Assembly (NCBI RefSeq): GCF_013404085.1
Contig: NZ_JABFHO010000001.1
Span: 3,173,001-3,237,000, forward strand
Source of the DNA: Winogradskyella helgolandensis
GTDB lineage: Bacteria; Bacteroidota; Bacteroidia; Flavobacteriales; Flavobacteriaceae
Length of the DNA stretch: 64,000 bases
Direction: 5' to 3'
Shown here piece by piece: positions 18,606 to 27,700 of this stretch. Position 1 is the first letter of the stretch; every line of letters starts with the position of its first letter. Below the pieces are notes generated by a model. It was not told the DNA's origin. It searched no databases and worked only from the letters and a program-made list of their open reading frames with translations. The position numbers were made by a program, and so were the translations under genes.

Positions 18606-19361
18606 TTATTGAATTTGAATATTGTTTTTCTTCAAATTACCAGATAAATACTTCAAAATTTCAAGTGCATTATCAGTGTCCCCATGCACACAAATTGTCG
18701 TTGCTTTTATCGGAACATCTACCCCACTTATTGACGTCACTTTTTGTTGTTTTACCATAGTCAAAACATGACTTAAAACAGCTTCTTTTTCATGCAAAAT
18801 TGCGTCTTTATTTTTTCGAGAAACTAAAGATAAATCGTCATTATAATTTCGGTCTGCGAATGCTTCAAACACGACTTCAACAGCTTCTTGCTTCGCAATG
18901 TTGGCGACAACGGAATTAAAAGGTGCATATAATTTAATTGGAGATGAAAGGCTCTTTACTACTTCAATAACAACTCGTGCTGTCTTTTCATCTTTAGCAG
19001 CCAAATTATATAGTGCTCCATGAGGTTTTATATGATTCAAAAACACACTTTCATTGTGCAAAACCGATTGCAAGGTTCCTATTTGATGTTTTAAACTCGC
19101 GTATAAATCTACATCGGTGAGATTCATGATTTCTCTTCCAAAATTCAATTTATCAGGAAACGAAGGATGGGCACCGATTTTTACATTATTCTTCTTAGCA
19201 AGCCTAACTACTGTTTTCATGCTCACGAAATCACCAGCATGTCCACCACAAGCAATATTACAAGATGACAAAAAAGGCATGAGATCCAATTCATTACCGA
19301 CCCCCTCACCAACATCAGCATTAATATCTACACAAACAACATCTTCCATTTTATATGACAT
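18606..19361 (-). CDS. pxpA: 5-oxoprolinase subunit PxpA (LamB/YcsF family)
   Basis: Protein of 251 residues, normal length. Diagnostic segments are VDINADVGEGVGNELDLMPF, SCNIACGGHAGD, VKIGAHPSFPDKLNFGREIM, HIKPHGALYNLAAKD, VVFEAFADRNYNDDLSLVSR and TICVHGDTDNA. The motif near the start reads DINADVGEG where many homologues have DLNCDMGES, a mild variation. The ATG overlaps the 3' end of the NRAMP-like gene by 11 bases. It acts in the cytoplasm with PxpB and PxpC to convert 5-oxoproline to glutamate. Confidence 0.95.
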   Translation of the reverse strand: MSYKMEDVVCVDINADVGEGVGNELDLMPFLSSCNIACGGHAGDFVSMKTVVRLAKKNNVKIGAHPSFPDKLNFGREIMNLTDVDLYASLKHQIGTLQSVLHNESVFLNHIKPHGALYNLAAKDEKTARVVIEVVKSLSSPIKLYAPFNSVVANIAKQEAVEVVFEAFADRNYNDDLSLVSRKNKDAILHEKEAVLSHVLTMVKQQKVTSISGVDVPIKATTICVHGDTDNALEILKYLSGNLKKNNIQIQ

Positions 19362-20574
19362 TAAAAACGCTTAAAATCCCTTTCATCCCCAAAAAGATAG
19401 TGATTACTAAAATAATAAGACCTAAAACATTTTGAAGTTTCGAATTTACATACGTTCCTAAAACAGAATATTTATTCATTACCCACAATAAAAACCCAGC
19501 AATAACTGGTAATAGCAAGCCATTAGCTACTTGAGCAAATTTTATGATTTCAATAGATTTAAACCCAATACTTGAAAACACAACGCCCAATACCACGATG
19601 ATCATCCAAACCGATTTAAACTTTTTAGATTTCAAATCCGATTCCCAACCTAAACACCCACTAGCTACAAATGCAGCAGCCAAAGGCGCCGTAATCGCAC
19701 TCGTAATTCCCGCAGCAAACAAACCGATGGCTAAAAAGTATTTTGCAAAACTCCCAAATAAAGGCTCTAATCCTAAAGCCAAATCCGAAGTATTAGTAAT
19801 AGGTTGTTTTTGAATCGCTGATGCCGCAATTATGATACACATAGACACTGTTCCTCCTAAAATCACAGCAACAAAGGTGTCTTTCTTAGCTATTGGTAGG
19901 TCATCCTTAGATTTCCATTTGGTCTTCGCTAAAGACGCATGCAAAAAGAGATTGTATGGCACAACGGTTGTACCAATCAACGCTATAATTGTTAAAATAC
20001 TACCTTCAGGAGCTACAGGAGTCACTATTCCTTTTAGAATTTCCAAAAGATTAGGCTTTGTTAGAATCGCTGTCGTTATAAAAGCGAAACTCATAAGAAT
20101 CACTAGAAACACAAAGGTTTTTTCTAAGACTTTATAATTTCCGATATAAAGCAAAACAAAAGCAATTGCTCCAATGATTAAACTCATTATATTGAGTTTT
20201 AGCTGACCGACTTCCCAAATCACATTTCCAACAATGGCTTCCATTCCTAAAGCACCGCCACTAATGTTTCCGGCTTCGTAAGCTGCATTTCCAATGACGA
20301 TAGCACTGATAATTAGAAGTACAGCAATAGCTTTTACAATTGGGTGTTTTATTTCTTCTCTAATAATTTCAGACAAGCCTTTTTGCGATACGATTCCTAA
20401 TCGCGCTGCCATTTCTTGCAATATAACGGTTGCAAAAATAGATAATGCCATGGCCCACAATAATGTGAATCCAAAATTGACTCCCGCTAAAGTGCAAACC
20501 GTCACTGTTCCAGGACCAATAAAAGCGGCTGCAACTAAAGGTCCCGGCCCAATATTCTTGAAGAATTTCTTCAT
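19351..20574 (-). CDS. NRAMP-family transporter lacking the canonical metal-binding residues
   Basis: Protein of 407 residues with about eleven TM helices and an overall NRAMP pattern. In canonical NRAMP metal transporters TM1 carries DPGN and TM6 carries a methionine in MPHN. Here TM1 reads FIGPGTVTVC (Asp to Gly, Asn to Thr) and TM6 reads GTTVVPYNLFLHASL (Met to Val, His to Tyr). The fold is therefore NRAMP-like, but the four usual side-chain positions for Mn/Fe are changed. It overlaps the DUF2891 gene by four bases and pxpA by 11 bases. A NRAMP homologue is also next to ycsF/kip genes in Bacillus (ycsG). Transport of 5-oxoproline or another non-metal substrate is inference. Confidence 0.85.
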   Translation of the reverse strand: MKKFFKNIGPGPLVAAAFIGPGTVTVCTLAGVNFGFTLLWAMALSIFATVILQEMAARLGIVSQKGLSEIIREEIKHPIVKAIAVLLIISAIVIGNAAYEAGNISGGALGMEAIVGNVIWEVGQLKLNIMSLIIGAIAFVLLYIGNYKVLEKTFVFLVILMSFAFITTAILTKPNLLEILKGIVTPVAPEGSILTIIALIGTTVVPYNLFLHASLAKTKWKSKDDLPIAKKDTFVAVILGGTVSMCIIIAASAIQKQPITNTSDLALGLEPLFGSFAKYFLAIGLFAAGITSAITAPLAAAFVASGCLGWESDLKSKKFKSVWMIIVVLGVVFSSIGFKSIEIIKFAQVANGLLLPVIAGFLLWVMNKYSVLGTYVNSKLQNVLGLIILVITIFLGMKGILSVFNVI

Positions 20575-21689
20575 TCGTTATCTATCGAATTCAACGCATA
20601 AATAGCGAAACTCCCTAACCAATGTCCACCTTCGTAGCTATCTCCAACAATACTTGGCAACGAATAATTGATATGCTTATTGGCTAAATTTTGAAGGTGT
20701 TTATATTCTGGCAAATCTTGAGCAATATAATTGAGACTCCATGCTCTAGAAAAGTTGACACCATCAAGATGCACCAGCTTTCCGTCAGTTCTATCAGACA
20801 CCTCACCAACAGCGATATCAAAATCATCATTTATTAATTCTGGTATAAAATCATTTACCCATACTTTAAAGTCTTCAACAGACAGGACACGTTTCATTAA
20901 AGCCGCTTCCTCTAAGCATGGAGATAGAAAATCGAAACCGCTTGGCTCCCATTCTAATGGACAATCTTGATCGTTTTCGTAAAAATCCTTAGCCCTATTT
21001 TCAATTAAGGTCATTAATTCTGAATGCTCTACTGCAACCGCATAATCATAGGCAAAACTTAATCCGAAAGCCGTATTGGGATGTTCTCCTACTCTTATTG
21101 GATAATTTAACTTCGGCAAAAACTCTAAGTATTTTTCAATAATTAAATTGGTTAATGGGAGAAGATTAGCCTCTAGCCTTCTTGCAATATCATTATCCCA
21201 AGTATGTAATTCTTCCGCTAACTTTAACAACCAAGCCCAGCCATAAGTCCGCTCAAAAGACGTATTATACTCACCTTCAAAGTAAAGCAATTCTTGTTCT
21301 ATGTTTTCTTTAGAAATATTCTGAAGTAGTTTTTGTCCGATTTCAGCTCTATTATCCAAATCAGGAAATTCTTTCAATAACGACACCAAACTCCAATGGC
21401 CATGAACGGCAGAATGCCAATCGAAACAACCATAAAATGCTGGATGTAACTCTTTTGGTGTTTTTAAATCAGAAGCACCACCTATGGTTTGATTTAGCTT
21501 ATTTGGATACTCGGTAGTCATACAATGCAAAGGTAATTTTGCTAAACGATTAGCTTGCTCCAGATTTAGAATCGGAGGCTGAACAACCTCAACGGCTACA
21601 ACATCACGCTTTATTTCAACTTGTTTTTCTTCGCTGTTTTTACAATTAAAAACCAATAAAAGCACTATTAAAAAGTATTGTTTTTTCAT
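20571..21689 (-). CDS. DUF2891 family protein, probable lipoprotein
   Basis: Protein of 372 residues. The N-terminus MKKQYFLIVLLLVFNCKNS looks like a lipoprotein signal, with cysteine 16 as likely lipid site. The body is helical with conserved HPAFYGCFDWHSAVHGHWSL, FERTYGWAWLLKLAEEL, HPNTAFGLSFAYDYA, SCLEEAALMKRVL and GGHWLGSFAIYAL, the pattern I recognise as DUF2891. The many W and H residues on repeated helices suggest an alpha/alpha barrel of the sort used by glycan- or amide-acting enzymes, but no activity is established here. It is the first gene of the NRAMP-like/pxpABC operon (ATGA overlap with the transporter), so a periplasmic step feeding that pathway is plausible inference. Confidence 0.8.
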   Translation of the reverse strand: MKKQYFLIVLLLVFNCKNSEEKQVEIKRDVVAVEVVQPPILNLEQANRLAKLPLHCMTTEYPNKLNQTIGGASDLKTPKELHPAFYGCFDWHSAVHGHWSLVSLLKEFPDLDNRAEIGQKLLQNISKENIEQELLYFEGEYNTSFERTYGWAWLLKLAEELHTWDNDIARRLEANLLPLTNLIIEKYLEFLPKLNYPIRVGEHPNTAFGLSFAYDYAVAVEHSELMTLIENRAKDFYENDQDCPLEWEPSGFDFLSPCLEEAALMKRVLSVEDFKVWVNDFIPELINDDFDIAVGEVSDRTDGKLVHLDGVNFSRAWSLNYIAQDLPEYKHLQNLANKHINYSLPSIVGDSYEGGHWLGSFAIYALNSIDNE

Positions 21690-21741
21690 TTATATATCTA
21701 AACTATTATTTAAATTAAAATATTAACTAACAGCAATTAAA

Positions 21742-21762
21742 TTACTGTATTTAAACCAGTAA
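21742..21762 (-). terminator. Weak hairpin between yifB and the oxoprolinase operon
   Basis: TTACTG (21742-21747) and CAGTAA (21757-21762) can pair, with only a poor T-rich tail on the minus strand. The 88-base gap may hold a weak terminator for yifB and the promoter of the DUF2891 operon; neither is certain. Confidence 0.3.
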
Positions 21763-21777
21763 CAATTATTATAAAAA

Positions 21778-23316
21778 TTACCCTAACCATCCTTCTCGAT
21801 CCAAACTACGATACTGAATAGCCTCACTAATATGAGCACCTAAAACATTATCAGACCCCTCTAAATCAGCGATTGTTCTCCCAACTTTTAAAATTCTATC
21901 ATAAGCTCTAGCTGATAAATTTAAACGTTCCATTGCAGATTTCAAAAGTAACATTGAAGGTTCATCTAATTTGCAATATTTTCGGATTTGCTTCGTATTC
22001 ATTTGCGCATTGTAATGGATGTTTTCTAAATCCTTAAAACGCTCGGTTTGCCTTTCCCTGGCTTTAGTGACTCGTTTTCTAATCTCTACTGATGATTCAC
22101 CATTCCGCTCATCTGCTAATTTTTCAAAAGGCACAGGCGTCACTTCAATATGAATATCTATACGATCTAAAAGTGGTCCGGAAATCTTTCCCATATAACG
22201 TTGCATTTCTGCAGGCGATGATGTTATTGGAGCATCCGGATCGTTAAAATAACCGCTAGGACTTGGATTCATACTTGCCACTAGCATAAAAGACGAAGGA
22301 TACGTTACTGTAAATTTTGCTCTAGAAATCGTCACTTCTCTATCCTCCAAAGGCTGACGCATCACCTCTAAAACTTCGCGTTTAAATTCTGGTAATTCAT
22401 CTAAAAACAACACTCCATTATGCGATAGAGAAATTTCGCCTGGTTGCGGGTAACTTCCACCGCCTACAAGGGCTACATTTGAAATTGTGTGATGGGGACT
22501 TCTAAAAGGCCGTTGCGCCATTAAACCCGTATGTTCTTTTACGCGACCAACTACGGAATGTATTTTGGTCGTCTCCAAAGCTTCATGCAATGTCATGGGT
22601 GGCAAAATACTCGGCAAACGCTTTGCTAACATGGTTTTCCCGGATCCCGGAGGACCAATGAGAATAATATTATGACCACCTGCAGCAGCGATTTCCATAC
22701 AGCGCTTAATGGATTCCTGCCCTTTGACATCGGCGAAATCAAATTCCGGGAAATCTAAACTTTTATAAAATTCTTCTCTTGTATTGATGATGGTTTGCTC
22801 AAGCGGTTCATCCTTATCAAAATGATTAATGACTTGCATTATGTTTTCGACTCCAAAAACTTTGATATTATCAACAATAGCCGCTTCTTTACTATTTTGA
22901 ATGGGTAGAATGATATTTTTAAAACCTTCCTCTCGTGCTTTAACAGCAATTGGCAAGGCTCCTTTAAAAGGCTGTAAGCTGCCGTCTAAAGACAATTCTC
23001 CCATAATGAGGTAATCCTCTAGGTTTTCTGCTTTAATTTGATTGGATGCCGCTAAAATACCAACAGCCAAAGTTAAATCGTAAGCCGAACCTTCTTTACG
23101 CAAATCAGCAGGTGCCATATTAATGGTGATCTTTTTACCCGGAATTCGGTAACCATTGTTTTGAAGTGCTGCCGCAATACGGTAGTTACTTTCCTTAATG
23201 GCATTGTCTGGCAATCCTACTAAATGATAACCGACACCTTTGTCAATATTAACCTCAACGGTAATTGTTGACGCTTCCACTCCGAAAACAGCACTTGCGA
23301 ATACTTTTTTAAGCAT
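21778..23316 (-). CDS. yifB: YifB/ComM family AAA+ ATPase (Mg-chelatase-like)
   Basis: Protein of 512 residues, typical length. The N-terminal Lon-protease-like domain (VFASAVFGVEASTITVEVN, GVGYHLVGLPDNAIKES, KITINMAPADLRKEGSAYDL) precedes the ATPase with Walker A GPPGSGKTMLAKRLPSILPP, Walker B GVLFLDELPEF and sensor MLVASMNPSPSGYF. The C-terminal chelatase-lid helices end in SEAIQYRSLDREGW. ComM homologues are hexameric helicases that help branch migration during natural transformation. The gene stands alone on the minus strand; its start faces a divergent region carrying a stray copy of a T9SS gene terminus. Confidence 0.95.
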   Translation of the reverse strand: MLKKVFASAVFGVEASTITVEVNIDKGVGYHLVGLPDNAIKESNYRIAAALQNNGYRIPGKKITINMAPADLRKEGSAYDLTLAVGILAASNQIKAENLEDYLIMGELSLDGSLQPFKGALPIAVKAREEGFKNIILPIQNSKEAAIVDNIKVFGVENIMQVINHFDKDEPLEQTIINTREEFYKSLDFPEFDFADVKGQESIKRCMEIAAAGGHNIILIGPPGSGKTMLAKRLPSILPPMTLHEALETTKIHSVVGRVKEHTGLMAQRPFRSPHHTISNVALVGGGSYPQPGEISLSHNGVLFLDELPEFKREVLEVMRQPLEDREVTISRAKFTVTYPSSFMLVASMNPSPSGYFNDPDAPITSSPAEMQRYMGKISGPLLDRIDIHIEVTPVPFEKLADERNGESSVEIRKRVTKARERQTERFKDLENIHYNAQMNTKQIRKYCKLDEPSMLLLKSAMERLNLSARAYDRILKVGRTIADLEGSDNVLGAHISEAIQYRSLDREGWLG

Positions 23317-23346
23317 GAATGATTAGTTTTTCTAAATGTAAGAAAA

Positions 23347-23446
23347 CCAAGGCAATAAAAAAACCTTTCAAATTTAATATTGAAAGGCTTTCATATTATA
23401 TGTAGTGTAATTTAGTCTTTTAAGACCTTTATAATTTTAATTTTAT
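23347..23446 (-). repeat. Copy 1 of a duplicated T9SS gene 3' end plus terminator
   Basis: About 100 bases align with 24656-24757 in the same orientation: the sequence CAAGGCAATAAAAAAA, the hairpin CCTTTCAA...TTGAAAGG (23364-23387), CTTTCATA, and then the stretch corresponding to the last codons of the 2612-residue T9SS protein. No gene upstream on either strand uses this hairpin, so it is a stranded copy. The copies have diverged, so the event is not recent. Confidence 0.7.
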
Positions 23447-23447
23447 T
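23412..23447 (-). pseudogene. Remnant of a T9SS sorting-domain C-terminus
   Basis: On the minus strand this reads NKIKIIKVLKD followed by TAA, against ATKTIKVLKD and a stop in the real gene at 24724. Upstream codons do not continue as a recognisable sorting domain and meet a stop after about 50 codons. It is therefore a fragment of a T9SS gene end, either left by a lost gene or copied from the neighbour. Confidence 0.5.
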
Positions 23448-23703
23448 AAGCCTTAAAAATTTGTATTTATATTGAATACTAAAATGACAAAACCAATTTA
23501 TATGTAGCTGTTCATTTCCAAAATATATTGTAATTAATAAAACTACATAGATTATAATATCTAAATTTTATTGAGATTTTAGTATTTCACTTGAAATAAT
23601 GGACAATATTTTTTAGAACCTTATTCATATTTATAAATTAAGGATTACCGTAATCAACTTATTTTCTTTTTAGTTACTTTCGAGCTGATTAAATATTTAA
23701 AAT
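23448..23703. other. AT-rich non-coding region before the unknown two-TM gene
   Basis: About 256 bases, strongly AT-rich, with no supported reading frame, RNA gene or clear hairpin. It should contain the promoter of the 23704 gene, but no confident TTTG/TAnnTTTG pair was identified. Confidence 0.4.
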
Positions 23704-24492
23704 ATGGTAGAAGATTTAACAAAAGCATTTGTCAGAGAAATAGGCCGGAATTATGGTAAGGCTGTAAGTAATCACTTGTTAGGAGATGCGCATTCTACAC
23801 CATATAGGCGAGTCGGTTCTAATCGTGCTACAAATACACATCTTGGTGCTGGTTCTGGTGGTCGTAATTATGATAACCTTTTAGATAAACTTATTACAAC
23901 ATTTGTCATTAAGGGAAAATTAGCGACTTTTAATTCTGCTCAAAATATTTATATGGCTTATTTTCAATTAGTCAAGGAAGCAAAAACTGATGGTCTTATT
24001 GATGCACAAGAAACAATTTACTTAATTCAACAATATTATCGAGCAATTTCAAAATTAGACGAAATATCTAAAGCCTTGATAGAATTAGATGCAAATGATA
24101 AATCTCAATTAGTTATTGAGAAAATAATTTCAATGAATGAATTTATTAAATCATTAGATGAAAATTTAAAGTATGCTAAAATCGAAGAAAATAAAATTGA
24201 TTCCTTCTCAAAAGTTTTCGGTTGGTCATCAATAATTTTTTCAATAATTATATCACTGATTATTGTCTTGAATTTTAAATATAACTATTACAACATTTTT
24301 GAAAAAAGCGGATTATTAATAGCATTTTTAATTAGTGTTATTGGCGTAACTCTAGGATGGATTTTAATTAGTTCTTATAATAAAAAACAAACAAAAGAGC
24401 AGAATAGGCTAAAAAAGCTAAGGTTATTTAATGAATTAAAGGATGCAACCTCTAAGGCTGCTAATTCTATAAATATATCAGTAAAACATTAA
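23704..24492 (+). CDS. Hypothetical protein with two C-terminal TM helices
   Basis: Protein of 262 residues of no recognised family. The N-terminus (MVEDLTKAFVREIGRNYGKA) is followed by a Gly/Arg/Asn-rich linker around residues 28-57, a helical region (about 58-165), two TM helices (WSSIIFSIIISLIIVLNF and GLLIAFLISVIGVTLGWILI) and a lysine-rich cytoplasmic-looking tail. It is the only plus-strand gene between 15 and 48 kb and is bracketed by two copies of a T9SS gene end, so it may have arrived on, or with, a duplication event. Function unknown. Confidence 0.6.
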   Translation: MVEDLTKAFVREIGRNYGKAVSNHLLGDAHSTPYRRVGSNRATNTHLGAGSGGRNYDNLLDKLITTFVIKGKLATFNSAQNIYMAYFQLVKEAKTDGLIDAQETIYLIQQYYRAISKLDEISKALIELDANDKSQLVIEKIISMNEFIKSLDENLKYAKIEENKIDSFSKVFGWSSIIFSIIISLIIVLNFKYNYYNIFEKSGLLIAFLISVIGVTLGWILISSYNKKQTKEQNRLKKLRLFNELKDATSKAANSINISVKH

Positions 24493-24655
24493 TTTAAACT
24501 CTAAAACCCGACAAAAGGTATTTGGATTACAAAGGTTTGAACACAGGTTAATGAATACTTTAATACTTCAACACTTCATTAACGGTTTACTAAAAACAAA
24601 ATACTACCCAAGCAATTATTTCTAAATCATTCGACATCGTGTAGACCGAATTCCC

Positions 24656-24757
24656 AACAAGGTAATAAAAAAAGCCTTTCAAAATATAATCTTGAAAGGC
24701 TTTCATACTTTAAATAATAAAATCTAGTCCTTTAAAACTTTAATAGTTTTAGTAGCT
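24656..24757 (-). repeat. Copy 2 of the duplicated T9SS gene 3' end (resident copy)
   Basis: Counterpart of 23347-23446. It comprises the last eleven codons of the 2612-residue protein gene, its stop, a short spacer, the hairpin and the post-terminator sequence ACAAGGTAATAAAAAAA. The two copies lie about 1.3 kb apart as direct repeats. Confidence 0.7.
24671..24703 (-). terminator. Terminator of the 2612-residue protein gene
   Basis: AAAGCCTTTCAA (24671-24682) pairs perfectly with TTGAAAGGCTTT (24692-24703) and is followed on the minus strand by a T-run. The same core stem CCTTTCAA/TTGAAAGG recurs after the two FG-GAP genes and in the stray copy near yifB. Confidence 0.9.
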
Positions 24758-27700
24758 TCACCTATTTCAACCTCAACAAAATACATGGCTGATGGCAAAT
24801 AAGCCATATCTATGGTCGCACTTTCATTATTAATATTTATGGTTTTTAATAATCTACCCGTGACATCCATAATTGAAACACGATCTATAGCTGTAGAATT
24901 ATTCAAAAACAATTGATTATTCACTGGATTTGGACGGAATGAAAATTGAGAAAATAAATGCTCATCTACACCCAATGACGTCTCTTCTCCAAACGAAAGA
25001 TTATCTAAATAGGCACTATCATTCCTGTTTTTACCGAGTTGCTGCAACGATACTCTTAATGTATTTCCCGCATAAGCGGACAGATTAACTTCTACATTCT
25101 GATAATCATCAGCATTATCTGCATTAATACTCACCAATGCATCTCCATTAACGACAACTCTAAATACAGACTCTGTACTAGAATCTACAAACGTTTGTCT
25201 TAAATCGAAGTTCATGAACAATTCTGAAATACTAGTAGCATCAACTTCAAAATTCACCTTAGATATGAAGTTTTGATTTTCTATCCAGTTTAAATCTGAG
25301 TTTCCGGTGTTAGACCAAGCTGCAACATCTAAACCACCTGTCATCATAACGACATTGTCTCCATTGTCATCTACAATTCTACATTGTGTGTTTTCTGTTT
25401 CCTCTAAAATTAATCCTTCATTATCATCATTACTAAAATCATAACTTACTGTAGAACCATTAGGCACCTCAACGCGTTCTTCATATTCTCCTTCTAGACT
25501 AAAAGAATCAACCGAAATCGTACTAATGATAGACGAATAGCCAAAATCTAATAAAAACGAATAATCTCCATTTACAACAGGCGTAAAGGTGGTTTCAATG
25601 GTGAAATAACTATAAAAACCATAACTAAATTCTGAAAAATAATTAATGTAATTATCTAAGGCTTCTGTTGAATTTCCTTGACCAGTCCATACCTTAACAC
25701 TTTGAGAACTGTAGTCGCCTTGTTCTTTTCTTATTTTAAAAGCAAGGGTATACGTTGTACCAGCTTCCATACTAAACATTGGAGTTATCATATACGCCTC
25801 AATACCATATTCGTCAAAAATAGCATATAGATAATCGGTATCTCCATCACCAACTTGATAAGCGCTTAAATTAGAATTACTAGAAACCCAAACATCATCA
25901 CCTTGAAAACACTCTGGCAAGATTCCTTGTCCATACGCATCCATAGTATCAAAGTTTTCGATCCATGGCACACTTTGTACATTACAAGCCGTAGTAGTGT
26001 TAATTGGACCTACCCATTCACTTGTACCTGACGTATTACAATTTGTTCTCACATAAAACTCATAAGTAGTTTCGGTATTTAAGCCACTAATTGTTATCTG
26101 ATTGGTAGCAGAACTTGCTGCCTCTCCTGTTCCTAAAGTAAACCCTACTGTACCATATTCCACATCAAAGGTGGCATCTACATCTGAATTCTCCCAAGAA
26201 AGCACAACACTTGTATCTGAAACGGATAAGAAATCGACACTTATAGGTTCTAAGCAATTAGGTCGTTCTTTATACTCTATATCATCAAACATCACAAAAG
26301 AATAATCATTTTCTTCATTATGCTTTATGGCAATATGGTGTGCATCTCCTGTATAAGTTGCAAAATCGATTAGAAATTCCTTTCCAAATAATGGAATCTC
26401 ATCGGCCCAAATGGTTGTAAACGGCACAAACGTTTCATTATCCAATGGATTTGTCATGGTTCCGATAATAATTCCTGATTGATTATAAACAGATCCCGTA
26501 GTTTCATTTCTAACCCAAATTTTCAGAATTTTATTCGCATCAAAATCCGATAAATAAGGAGACACCATAACACCAGGTAACGGTGAGGTTTCTGAGCCGT
26601 AATAGTTTATAAAACCAACATTGGGTGATGAGCTAGGACTAACGACAAGGCCTTCGGAATCAAAAATCCCTGCAACTTGCTTATCGTTTCTTGTCCAACA
26701 AAAGTTAGGAATATTTTGATAATACGAGTATTGGTACTCCGCATCATATTGATCAAAATTCTCATAAAAAGGAGCTTGAACTGCACAAGTCATCGTAAAT
26801 GCATAAGGCACACTCCAGTCACTATACCCAAAGGCTTCACTACAGTAAGCCCTAACTCGATATTCGTAATCTGAAAACGATGGTAAATTACTAATAATAA
26901 ACGGGTTTGAATCTGCTTCCACAAGCGTTCCACTTCCGGTTTCAAAACCTATAGAACCATATTCAATTTCCCAATGTTGAGGTGCTTGCTGTGTATTATT
27001 ATCTTGCCATACTAACGTGATGTCTCCATCCCCTGTTTGCGTAGCCTCAAGATTGGTTGGCGTTAAACAATCAGCTTCCTTATATTCAAAATCATCAAAA
27101 AGTATGACTTGACGCTCATTAATAGCGGCTTGCCTTATTCCTATATATTCATCCTCTAAATAGAAGTTTGACAAATCGATTTCATATTGTGTCCAAGTAT
27201 CTTCATTCTCAGCAGCATTTGTAATGGTATAATACGGTGTAAATGTTGTATAATCATCTGGATCTGTCATGGTACCAATAACAATCTCGGTTGGTGAGGC
27301 ATACACGCTAGAAATTGGATACATCCAAAAGGATACTCTTTTATAGTTATCTAAATCTATGAGCCTTGGTGATACCAAAATGCTTTGTTCTGAAAACTCA
27401 TCGTGCAATGGATGGTTTGTTTCATTTAAGAACCAAACTGCTTGCTCACCGGTATGGGCATCTGGCGTACTATAAGCACCATTATTATACACTCTAATTA
27501 GCCCTATTTCATCCCAATAAGACGATCCTACTTGTGGCAATAATCCTGTCCAACAATGCTCTAAAAAGCCAGTTGGATGATTTTCGAAACCTTCTTGATA
27601 GCCGACCTCGAATCCCGCACATTTTGTTGTAAACACTTGCTTAACTGACCAGTCACTATAACCTGATCCACAATTTGCTCGTACATAATAGTCATAGTCT

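Noticed and set aside
17024..19361. Urea carboxylase/allophanate hydrolase genes
   Set aside because: PxpB and PxpC resemble allophanate-hydrolase subunits, but the adjacent LamB/YcsF gene and lack of a biotin carboxylase point to 5-oxoprolinase.
21778..23316. Magnesium chelatase subunit
   Set aside because: The YifB/ComM N-terminal Lon-like domain and the lack of any tetrapyrrole genes show it is the helicase-type family, not a chelatase.
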